In this document: in pieces, positions 32,945 to 45,700 of the stretch | Layout of the letters: the number at the start of each line of letters is the position of its first letter | Position numbering within the stretch: the first letter of the stretch is position 1 | Assembly: GCA_037043455.1 (NCBI GenBank) | Contig: JAWPHD010010344.1 | Coordinates: 1 to 64,000, forward strand | Source of the DNA: Cyrtodaria siliqua | Lineage: Eukaryota; Mollusca; Bivalvia; Adapedonta; Hiatellidae | DNA: 64,000 bases | Direction of reading: 5' to 3' | The notes under the pieces: generated by a model | What the model was told of the DNA's origin: nothing | Database searches by the model: none | The model's input: only the letters and a program-made list of their open reading frames with translations | Made by a program: the position numbers and the translations under genes

Positions 32945-33582
32945 TCTCTTCTGAAACTACTCTCAATATGTGAATATATATGCAGGCTAGACAAGTTGCC
33001 GATGTTGAAATCTTGTCATGCTGTATGTTTTAAAATATGATCTTAAATTATTTATATATTTCAGACTGAGTTGCAGATGGGAGTTGAAAGTCCTGTGATA
33101 CAGATGTATCCATATGTGAAGCACACGGACACTTGACATTCAACAATATTGCCTAATGGTGTTCATATGACTCACAGAAATTCATAAGTATATCTAAGTG
33201 TCCCATCAATTAAAGAAAACACATAGCTTACGAGGCAGGCAGTGTTTACAGGAAGAACGAGTAAATCTCCCATGTTCGATGCAGGAAAGTGAAACACAAA
33301 TTGTTTATTGTTGCACAACAAATGTAATTCATGACTACAAAATATTTAAATATTTTAATATGGTTTCATTTTAGTTCTGAATCGAGATCTTTAACACTGG
33401 ATCGATAAAACTATATTATATAAAATTATCGTTTAATTGATATTCATTATACATGTACATATCATGTACATGCAACTGATGATGATAACAAATTGTGTTC
33501 AAAATAGGAAACTTTTTTAAAAATTTCGATTTTGATTTTTTTTCACCAAGTGCTGGAACCTTTAGAACATATTCTGTAAGTT
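32945..33582. other. Sesquipedalian upstream region
   Basis: May hold a 5' UTR exon and promoter. T-tract acceptor-like sequence at 33530-33549 (TTTTTTTTCACCAAG) precedes the first coding exon by ~33 bp. No clear core promoter motif. Confidence 0.35.
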
Positions 33583-33757
33583 ATGAAGTTAAATGAGAAA
33601 AGTTTATCCAATTACGCCGGATCCGGTGCCCCGCCGGACAAGGAGGGCTATTTGTTCAAGCGTGGAGACTTTAACAGGGGGTTCCAGAAGCGATGGTGCA
33701 TACTCAAAGGGAACCTGCTGTTTTATTACGAGAAGAGGACTGATAAAGACCCTTTAG
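33583..33757 (+). CDS. PHETA1: Sesquipedalian exon 1
   Basis: Encodes residues 1-58 plus one base: MKLNEKSLSNYAGSGAPPDK, then EGYLFKRGDFNRGFQKRW and the PH-domain strands GNLLFYYEKR. Donor TTTAG|GTAAAG, phase 1. The MKLNE start matches the family N-terminus, which fixes the initiator. Confidence 0.95.
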
Positions 33758-36700
33758 GTAAAGTAAAACTGCTGGTGTTAAATAGGTGTGGTTTAAATGT
33801 TGGATAACAAAATGGAGTCCATTATTTTGCATCATTTGTCAATGAGTGGTTTGGAGTTGTAACATTTAAAGAAACTAACCCTCCTAATAACAGCAAAATT
33901 GCACTTCAAGACCATTTACGGTATCAAAATTCTAGCAAGATGTTCAGGTCATACTTTGTATAATAAGGGAAATGAATCCTGAGTTGGTAATTTAATTCAA
34001 CACTTCAGTTTTGGGGTTTGGCCTGGCTCGTTAAAGCCATTTATATTGTGTCGATAGAGTTTGCATTCTAAAAATAGGTAAATAATATATATACCTTGTC
34101 ATCAGTAGAAATGGTGTACGTTTAAAATTGTACCATAGCTCTAATGGTTTTCCTTTGTTCTTGCTTATGATATAATTTTCATAAACCTGAAGGTCCGAGC
34201 CTAAACCGTGCTATAAATGCCGGTATATTTCAGCCGTGCTATAAATGACAGATTCGGCGGTTATACCATGGTCTCAATTTTACGTGTGCGCAGTTGTAAT
34301 GTTTACACACAACCTGTCAATCAAAACGCCTAAACCGTTACCAAAACAGCACTCTTTGACATTGCATTGCCCAATAATATACAAAGGGGATTGGCTGCAA
34401 TAATCAAAACATGGTCATGCTCATGCCGCGTGATAATGCTACTTCTTGATTGGATCGAGCTGTTATTTTTATCGAAAACTGCAACGCCCTAAAACTTCTT
34501 GCCCGCGCGTACATGGATACATGGCTAAGGTACAAAACATTTATAGCATATTTTTCTCGTATGCGATTTATACTGCACTCTCGGGCCTATAAAGCAGTAT
34601 AAATCGCATATACTCGAAAAATTATGCTATAAATATTACTTGTTTCGGTCACCCAGAAGTGCGCACCATTTATTTATCGATATTTCATTTGTGTCTGCAA
34701 TATATTTATTTTACGGAAATTATTTATTTTCTTCTCAAATATTTTCATCTTCAGTATTTTAAGACGGACAATATATTTGTACAAAGCGAATATATTTTTC
34801 GGTATAACATATAAATGTTTGTGTCTACAATATATAAATTAGGAAAAAACAAATATTCAAAGTAACGTATATATTATTATTGCGAAATAGCTACTTTAAA
34901 TATTTTCAATTTGAAAAAGGTTCAACCTGGAACTTTAAACCTTTCTGTGCATTTCTTTGTTATCAGTGAAAATGCTTTGAAATTATGTCCCTTAGAAAAA
35001 TGTTTAACCTAAAATATTCAATGCTGATTGGTTAATAAGGAGGTATTAAAATTTCCTATCAAGACCTCTGATGTCACGTTCTTCAACTGCTAGGACGTCA
35101 TTTTAAACAATTTTAAATGTCAGAAAACATGAAAAACACTGATAACCGGTACATTATTTTACAGTCCCGTCCATCAGGTATTGATTTGGGACAATATAAA
35201 CCCGCTGGAAATATGTTATTTCTTAAATTTAACCTCCAAACTAATGAAATACATCGTCTCTCCATGATTTTACATTCTTCAATGTTGCTTACCAATAATG
35301 TCTGTTAGACTGTTACGGACCAGGGCCCGGTGTTATGAAACTACTTACAACAATTTTGATCGTAAGTTAATTTCTTAAATTCTTTACTTTGATTTACAGC
35401 TCACAAATGAACGCGATTTCATTTCATTTTCTTAATATACATTTGATATTTCTGCACATAATGTACATTGAATTCTTCGGCGCAAACATGCAAACAGTTT
35501 TAAAATTTGAGACTTATCGTAAGATGTTTAATAAAACGGGGCCCTGGTATGTCATACGACTGACGTGTATGCCCCGCAAGGCGATACTGTTGTTCAAACA
35601 TCAATTGTTATTAGCTCGACTATTCGAAGAATAAGTGAGCTTATGTAATCACCCAGGCGTCGGCGTCCCACATCAAGGTTTGCATGTAAGCTGTGTTTAC
35701 AGGTCTATTTCTGTTACATTTCTTATCCTAGCACAACCAAATTTGGCCATGGGCTTCCTTATAACATTATCTTAAGGACTGGATAAGCAATTTTGGTTCC
35801 TGTAACCCCTGGGCTCCCATGGAACCAAAATTCTGATAGCCCTTAAATTGTGTCTATTTGATAATTTCACATCAAATTTTGCGTGTAAGCTGTGTTTACA
35901 GGTCTATATCTCTTAAATTTCTTGTCCTATCTCAACTAAATTTGGGAATTGGTTTTGTTATAGTATGTTGTAAAGGGTTGCCTAAGTAATTTTGTCTATT
36001 GCAAATTCTGGGCTCCCATGGAACCAAAATTGTGATGGCCCATAAAATGTGCAATGAAGGCAGATCTAGGTTTGCATGTAAGTTGTTGTATATATCTATA
36101 ATTTTTATTTGTGATTTGCATTTTATCCATACTTGACCCATATTGGGGCATGGGCTCCCTCTATTTGTGATTTGCATTTTATCCATACTTGACCCATATT
36201 GGGGCATGGGCTCCCTCCTCCCCGGCCACCTCCCCCCCCCCCCTGTATGTCCGTCTGTCTGGTCCGTAATTTTTTTTGTAGCGACGACTCCTCTGAAACT
36301 ACTGAATGGATTTTCATGAAACTTTACAGAAATGTTGCCCATAAAGTCTAGTTGATCCTAGCAAAAATTCATGTTGATGTGAAATCCAAGATGGCCACCA
36401 AATCTAAATATAGATCTTTAAAAAACAAGTTTGTAGCGACTACTTCTTGAAAACTCTAAGTGATATTGATATGGGACTTTTTCGAAAATGATCAGCATGG
36501 CCATCTTTGTTTACATAGAGTTATTTAGTAAAAACTTGTAGCGACTACTCTTCTATAATTACTCGACGGATTTCCATGAAACTTCACAAGAATGTTGCTC
36601 TTGATGTCTAAATTTCATATTGGTCGGAAATTCAAGATGGCCACCACGGCTAAAAATATATTTTCAAAAAACAAGTTTGTATCGACTACTTCTTGAAAAT

Positions 36701-39700
36701 CTATAAGTAATATTGATATGGGACTTTTTCTAAAATAATCAGCATGACATGATGTTGGTCCTTGTCGAAAATCTTTTTTGATTCTATGTTAAACATGGCT
36801 GTCAGTGCCGTCTTTGTTTACATAGAGTTATATAATGTAAAACTTTTTGCGACTACTCCTCTGAAACTACTTGACGGATGTCCATGAAACTTCACAGGAA
36901 TGTTGCTCTTGTTGTCTAATTGATCCTAGCAAAATTTTAGGTCGGCCGGAAGATCTAGATGGCCGCCATGGCTAAAAATAGATTTTCAAAATACAAGTTT
37001 GTAGCGACTACTTCTTGAAAACTAGAAGTGATATTGATATGGGACTTTTTCTAAAATGATCAGTATGACATGGTGTTGATCCTTGTCGAAAATTATTTTG
37101 AGTAGGTCATTTATGTATAGTAGAAATAGAATTGGCCCGAAGACAGAACCTTGGGGTACGTCTTTAGTGACTACTTGAAAACTATAATTGATATTGATAT
37201 GGCACTTTTTCTAAAATGATCAACATGACATGATGTTGATCCAATTATTTTGATTCGACATTAAATATTTTGATTCAAAATTAAATATGGCCGCGGCCAT
37301 CTTTGTTTACATAGAGTTATATAATAATGAAAACTTGTTGTGACTACTCCTCTAAAACTACCTGACGGATTTTAATGATACTTCACAGGAATGTTGCTCT
37401 TGATGTTAAGTTGATCCTAGCAAAAGTTCAGGTCGGTCGTAAATTCAAGATGGCCGCAATGGTTAAAAATAGATTTAAAAAATGTGATTTTGTGGTGACT
37501 ACTGCTCAAAAAATATAAGTGATATTGATTTGGAAACTTTACCAAAATGACTGGCACGACATCTTGCAGGCTGATCAGGGTTTAACTCTCTTGGTGCTCA
37601 TCAATCATTTGATTGAAACACCCCTTTGTACTACAAATGGATTGGTCCAAATTAAAAGGACAGCCCATTATACATTCATAGAGGGGTAAGGATTTAATCT
37701 CTTTTGTATTTTGACTCTCAGAAAACAAATTGTAGGATTTTAAGATTTTATTTTAATTTTGATTTTACAACTATAACCTGAGACAAGAGCAAATCTACTG
37801 AGGTAGTAACATAATTCTCAGGAGAAATTGCATAACATGACCTGTGTGTGACCTGACCTGGTCTATTTCTGAAACAGATCATTCCATTTCTGTTCCACAG
37901 TGTGATTTGGAGCAGAAAAAAAGAGGATATACTAAGGTTGATGTTGTAAGGGATTTAATTGATATAGTTTTATAATTAAACTTTTTGGTAGCATTTTTAT
38001 AAGCTGGAAAAAAATATATTCTTTAGAGTAGGATAAAATGGAATGAGATAATAATGTTTCATAATAAATCATAATATTTAGGAATATAGGAATATTGCTC
38101 TTGATGTCTAGTTGGTCCCAAGTAAATATCAGGTTGGCCTAAAATTCAAGATGGCCACCATGTCTAAAAATGGATTTATTAAATACAATTTTGTGGCAAC
38201 TGCTTCTGTAAAACCGTAAGCAGTTTGGTACCTTTACCAAAATGACTTTCATAAAACTTTACAGGAATGTTGGTTTTGATGTCCAGTTAGTTCCATTAAG
38301 TAAAAATCAGGTTGGCCGGAAATTCAAGATGGCTGCCACAGCTTAAATACTCATTTTTGGCAACTACTTATCAAAAAACATAAGTGGTATTGATTTGGAA
38401 CCTTTACTAAAATGACTGGCATGACATGTAGTTGGTCCTAAACAAAATTCATTGATTCTATGTCAAACATGGATGCCTGCGACCATCTTTTTTTAGATAG
38501 AGTGATAATAATAATAGGAAAAACTTGTGGTGACTACTTCTCTGAAACTATTTCCATAAAGCTTCACAGGTTCCCATGGCTGTTCAAGCTATCAAAAGCT
38601 ATCAGTAGAGCTTCAAGGTCATAATTTGACCTCTTGTTATTATTGTTATTTTTTTAGCTCTACTGATCAGAGATCAGCAGAGCTTATGCCGTGGTGCGGC
38701 GTCCGTCGTCCGTCCGTCCGTCTGTCCGTAAACTTTTATTTGTAGCGACTTCTCCTCTGAAACTACTAGATGGATATTCATGAAACTTTACAGAAATGTT
38801 GCCCATAAAGTCTAGTTGATCCTAGTAAAAATTCATGTTGATGTGAAATCCAAGATGGCCGCCAAAGCTAAAAATAGAGTTTTAAAATACAAGTTTGTAG
38901 CGACTTCTTCTTGAAAACTATAAGTGATATTGATATGGGACTTTTTCTAAAATGATCAGCATGACATGATGTTGATCCTAGTCAAAAATCGTTTTGATTC
39001 AACGTTAAACATGGCTGCCAGCGGCCATCTTTGTTAACATAGAGTTATATAGTAAAAACTTGTAGCGACTACTTCTCTGAAACTACTTGACGGATTGTCA
39101 TGAAACTTTACAGGAATGTTGCTCTTGATGTCTAATTGATCCTAGAAAAATTTCAGGTCGGCCGGAAATTCAAGATGGCTGTCACAGCTATAAATAGATT
39201 TTTAAAAAATAAGTTTGTAGCGACTACTTCTTGAAAACTATAAGTGATATTGATATGGGACTTTTTCTAAAATGATCAGCATTACATGATGTTGATCCTA
39301 GTCAAAAATCGTTTTGATTCAACGTTAAACATGGCTGCCAGCGGCCATCTTTGTTTACATATAGTTATATAGTAAAAACTTGTAGCGACTACTCCTCTAA
39401 AACTACTTGGCGGATTGTCATGAAACTTTACAGGAATGTTGCTCTTGATGTCTTATTGATCCTAGAAAAATTTCAGGTCGGCCGGAAATTCAAGATGGCC
39501 GTCACAGCTAAAAATAGATTTTTAAAAAATAAGTTTGTAGCGACTACTTCTTGAAAACTATAAGTGATATTGATATGGGACTTTTTCTAAAATGATCAAC
39601 ATGACATGATGTAGATCCTTGTGGAAAAATTATTTTGATTCGACGTTAAACATGGCTGCCAGTGGCCATCTTTGGTTACATAGAGTTATATAGTAAAAAC

Positions 39701-42700
39701 TTGTAGCGACTACTCCTCTGAAACTACTTGACGGATGTTCATGAAACTTCACAGGAATGTTGCTCTTGATGTCTAGTTGATCCTAGAAAAATTTCAGGTC
39801 GGCCGGAAATTCAAGATGGCCGCCACAGCTAAAAATAGATTTAAAATAAATAAGTTTTTTAGCGACTACTTCTTCAAAACAATAAGAGATATTGATATGG
39901 GACTTTTTCTAAAATGATCAGTATGACATGATGTTGGTCCTTGTCGAAAATCGTTTTGATTTGACGTTAAACATGGCTGCCAGCGGCCATTTTTGTTTAC
40001 ATAGAGTTATATAATGAAAACTTGTAGCGACTACTTCTCTGAAACTACTTGACGGATTTTCATGAAACTTCACAGGAATGTTGCTCTTAATGTCTTATTG
40101 ATCTTAACAAAATTTCAGGTCGGCCGAAAATTCAAGATGGCCGCCACGGTTAAAAATAGATTTTCAAAAAACAAGTCTGTAGCGACTACTTCCTGAAATC
40201 AAAATCAATCAGTAGAGCTTCAAGGTCATTGACCTCTTGTTTTACATATTTCTGTGTTGTTTTGGTCAATTTTTACACATATACCTAGCTATGTTACGCC
40301 CCCCCCCCCCCCCCCCCCCCCCCCCATCATTAGCTCAACTGATCAGAGATCAGCGGAGCTTATGCCGTGGTGCGGTGTCCGTCGTCCGTCCGTCCGTCTG
40401 TCCGTCTGTCTGTCCGTAAACTTTTATTTGTAGCGACTTCACAGCTGAAACTACTGGATGGATATTCATGAAACTTTACAGAAATGTTGCCCATAAAGTC
40501 TAGTTGATCCTTGCAAAAATTCATGTTGATGTGAAATCCAAGATGGCCGCCAAAGCTAAAAATAGAGTTTTAAAATACAAGTTTGTAGCGACTTCTTCTT
40601 GAAAACTATAAGTGATATTGATATGGGACTTTTTCTAAAATGATCAGCATGACATGATGTTGATCCTAGTCAAAAATCGTTTTGATTCAACGTTAAACAT
40701 GGCTGCCAGCGGCCATCTTTGTTTACATAGAGTTATATAGTAAAAACTTGTAGCGACTACTTCTCTGAAACTACTTGGCGGATTGTCATGAAACTTTACA
40801 GGAATGTTGCTCTTGATGTCTAATTGATCCTAGAAAAATTTCAGGTCGGCCGGAAATTCAAGATGGCCGTCACAGCTAAAAATAGATTTTTAAAAAATAA
40901 GTTTGTAGCGACTACTTCTTGAAAACTATAAGTGATATTGATATGGGACTTTTTCTAAAATGATCAGCATTACATGATGTTGATCCTAGTCAAAAATCGT
41001 TTTGATTCAACGTTAAACATGGCTGCCAGCGGCCATCTTTGTTTACATAGTTATATAGTAAAAACTTGTAGCGACTACTCCTCTGAAACTACTTGGCGGA
41101 TTGTCATGAAACTTTACAGGAATGTTGCTCTTGATGTCTAATTGATCCTATCAAAATTTCAGGTCGGCCGGAAATTCAAGATGGCCGTCACAGCTAAAAA
41201 TAGATTTTTAAAAAATAAGTTTGTAGCGACTACTTCTTGAAAACTATAAGTGATATTGATATGGGACTTTTTCTAAAATGATCAGCATGACATGATGTAG
41301 ATCCTTGTGGAAAATTATTTTGATTCGACGTTAAACATGGCTGCCAGTGGCCATCTTTGGTTACATAGAGTTATATAGTAAAAACTTGTAGCGACTACTC
41401 CTCTGAAACTACTTGACGGATGTTCATGAAACTTCACAGGAATGTTGCTCTTGATGTCTAGTTGATCCTAGAAAAATTTCAGGTCGGCCGGAAATTCAAG
41501 ATGGCCGCCACAGCTAAAAATAGATTTAAAATAAATAAATTTGTAGCGACTACTTCTTCAAAACAATAAGAGATATTGATATGGGACTTTTTCTAAAATG
41601 ATCAGTATGACATGATGTTGGTCCTTGTCGAAAATCGTTTTGATTTGACCTTAAACATGGCTGCTTTGTTTACATAGAGTTATATAATGAAAACTTGTAG
41701 CGACTACTTCTTTGAAACTACCTGACGGATTTTCATGAAACTTTACAGGAATGTTGCTCTTAATGTCTTATTGATCTTAGCAAAATTTCAGGTCGGCCTG
41801 AAATTCAAGATGGCCGCCATGGTTAAAAATAGATTTTCAAAAAACAAGTCTGTAGCGACTACTTCCTGAAATCAAAATCAATCAGTAGAGCTTCAAGGTC
41901 ATTGACCTCTTGTTACTTTTATCCTGGTTACATTTAAATAAATCAAATTTTATGTATTCTGTATTTCGTCTTATTATAATACTATAAGTTTTGATATATT
42001 ATTGGTGCAATAATATCAAAAAATAATAATATGCAAAATATTATAACAAAACACAAATTGCTTAATAATCACAATTCTTATAATTAATATTAATGATTGA
42101 ACAAATGCAAGTTATGCAGAAAAACTAGCAGGACGCCGTGAGTTTTTAAAAAATAAAGATTGCCGTGTGACCCTTTAACATGATCTTTTGATTTTACGTC
42201 AATTTTTAAACATGATAATTTGGTTGTTTGAAATGGGTGACCAAATAATTAATAGCGAAAACTTTTTTTTAAACATATGTTTGTTTTTAGCTCTACTGAT
42301 CAGAGATCAGCAGAGCTTATGCCGTGGTGCGTCGTCCGTCGTCCGTCCGTCCGTCTGTCCGTCTGTCTGTCCGTCCGTTAACTTTTATTTGTAGCGACTA
42401 CTCCTCTGAAACTACTGGATGGATATTCATAAAACTTTACAGAAATGTTTCCCATGAAGTCTAGTTGATCCTAGCAAAAATTCATGTTGATGTGAAATCC
42501 AAGATGGCCGCCACAGCTAAAAATAGATTTTTTAAATTCAAGTTTGTAGCGACTACTTCTTGAAAACTATAAGTGATATTGATATGGGACTTTTTCTAAA
42601 ATGATCAGCATGACATGATGTTGGTCCTTGTCGAAAATCGTTTTGATTTGACGTTAAATATGGCTGCCAGCGACCATCTTTGTTTACATAGAGTTATATA

Positions 42701-45700
42701 ATGAAAACTTGTAGCGACTACTCCTCTGAAACTACTTGACGGATTTTCATGAAACTTCACAGGAATGTTGCTCTTGATGTCTAAATGATCCTAGCAAAAT
42801 TTCAGGTCGGCCGGAAATTCAAGATGGCCGCCACTGCTAAAAATAAATTTTCAAAAAATAAGTTTGTAGCGACTTCTTCTTGAAAACTATAAGAGATATT
42901 GATATGGGACTTTTTCTAAAATGATCAGCATGACATGATGTTGGTCCTTGTCGAAAATCGTTTTGATTCGACGTTAAACATGGCTGCCAGTGGCCATCTT
43001 TGTTTACATAGAGTTATATAATGAAAACTTGTAGCGACTACTCCTCTGAAACTACTTCACGGATTTTCATAAAACTTCACAGGAATGTTGCTCTTGATGA
43101 CTTATTGATCCTAGCAAAATTTCAGGTCGGCCGGAAAATCAAGGTGGCCGCCACGGCTAAAAATAGATTAAAAAAAAATAAGATTGTAGCGAAGACTTCT
43201 TGCAAACTTTAAGAGATATTGATATGGGACTTTTTCTAAAATGATCAGCATGACATGATGGTTATCCGAGTTGAACATTATTTTGATTCGACGTTAAACA
43301 TGGCTGCCAGTGGCCATCTTTGTTTACATAGAGTTATATAATAAAAACTTGTAGCGACTACTCCTCTGAAAGTACTTGACGGATTTTCATGAAACTTCAC
43401 AGAAATGTTGCTCTTGATGTCTAATTGATCCTAGCAAAATTTCAGGTCGGCCGGAAATTCAAGATGGCCACCACGGCTAAAAATAGATTTTCAAAAATCA
43501 AGTTTGTAGTCACTACTTCCTGAAATCAAAATCAATCAGTAGAGCTTCAAGGTCATTGACCTCTTGTTTTTACATATCTCTGTGTTGTTTTGTTTTATAA
43601 TTTAAATCAATATGTTTCAACCATCCCACCTACCCATCACCACCACCACCACCTGATTGTTTTTTTGTGTTTTTTTTACATGTCTGTGTTGTTTTGTTTT
43701 ATCAAATCTAACCTCTATCAATGATGCGCCCCCCGCCCTTCCCCCATTTGGTTTATGGGCTCCCCTCACATGGAGGACAGTGGGAGGGGAATTGTTTTCA
43801 TTTTATCTTTCATTATTTGGATATTAAAATTTTAATTTGGACGCAATCATTTACATATAAAACAGTTTAGATTAAATTCAGATACACAGATGAAATACCA
43901 ATAAAAAAAACTGAAATGAGGCCACAATAAAAATTCGCCACATCCACTCCCTCCCCGAGTTGCCTTTCGACCACAAATTTCTTTAAACAGCAATTTTGGA
44001 TTGAAACTGATAAAAATAAAAAATAAAATTTCACACCCTGCCCCAAATTTTACTATAATTTGTATGAGATTCTAACAATAATTTTATATCGTCCCGAGTT
44101 TCTATACCCGCCCTGCCCCCCCAAACTCCCCACATTGTTTTATCCTTGTTTTTTGATGGTATATACTGGCTATATAATTTATTAATCTCTGAAAAATCGA
44201 ATAGTCGAGCTGCGCTGTTCTCCGACAGCCACTGTTCCTATATTTTAAACATAGAAAAACCAAATAATCGAATATAATCATATACATGTAGAAGAAGGGA
44301 CCATGTTTTATTAAATCCCTGCTAAGCTTGGGTTTTAGTCTGATCTGCTGGGATAATGTCTTAAGGGGATATCATCAGAATACTGCATGCAAAGGTCAGT
44401 TTATTCTTATATGTATTGTGCTTAAAGGGACTTTAGGTTATCTGGAGGAATTTTAGATATTTATCTATTTGTCGAAGTATTAAAATAAACGATCTTAATG
44501 AATAGGTGCTTAAATTATATATAAAAATTGCAAGTCCAGTAAAATATTGGGTATAAAAAAGTTTGTCATGACCTGATGAGTTTTTCTTGTAGAAATCATA
44601 CATGTATATGTAATTATAAGCACATGTGAGGCATTGGAACTTGGAAGTATTATGTTTTGTGATAAAACTGAAACAGAAAAATTTAATAACTGAAGGGAGT
44701 TATTTCAAAATTCTATTTAATCAAGGCAGATGATACATTATTACCTATTATAGACTATTTATAGAACTATGGAGCAATGCTGGGCTTAGGCCGACCATAA
44801 AAAATTGTTGGTTTGCAGTTTCTCTATATAGATATTTACATGTACATGTACCTACCTACGAAAAAGGGCCCTACCCACAACTTTTTATAGCCGTTCTTTA
44901 ACTTTTTTTTTGTTTATATTTTTTCTTTAATTTATTAAGGTGTTAATTGTCCTTGGCAAAAAAAACAACAAATACCTACCTACCTACCAACCAATTTATA
45001 TCCTGGTGCGGGAAACAGCAAACAAATATTTGTTTAAGAATGGCCTTAACAAAGCAGTTTTAAATTGCAAATAATTGATAAATAAATGACCAAATGTAAA
45101 TTGGTCATCAAATGAAAACCAAATGATTTAATCGCCTCCAGTATGAAAATCAATGTCTGTGTTATGTAATATTCAAGGTATGATAGTTCTAGAGGGGTGT
45201 ACAGTGGAGCTGTCTGATGAGGAGGATGGATTTACATTCATGATACATTTTCCGGGCTCCAATTCACGCACATACATTCTGAGCGCAGATACACAAGAAG
45301 AAATGGAAGCATGGATGAAGGTACGATCAGTCAGAGAATAGATGTACCGTATTACCCCTAATAAGAGCGCTGTCCCTAATTGTAGCGCACGACTGCTGCC
45401 CTAATTGTAGCGCACCTCCCCCAACCCACTTACAGTTGCTATTTCAAAAAAAAAAATGCAGAATATTACTGGTTTACAATTGCCTGGTTTTATCACTAAC
45501 TTAAACATCAAGCAGGGGAGTATCTACCTGTACGCAGAGTGTGTAGCTGCATACACATGGTCTGCAGAAATAAGAATATTAAAAGACCATAAATGCAATA
45601 AAAACGAAGGAGAGGTGGTATAAGGGAATGTATTTTCTTCTAAAACAAGAACTTCATCAATTAAGATGAAAGTTTGTGTATCAGCATACCTTTATACAAG

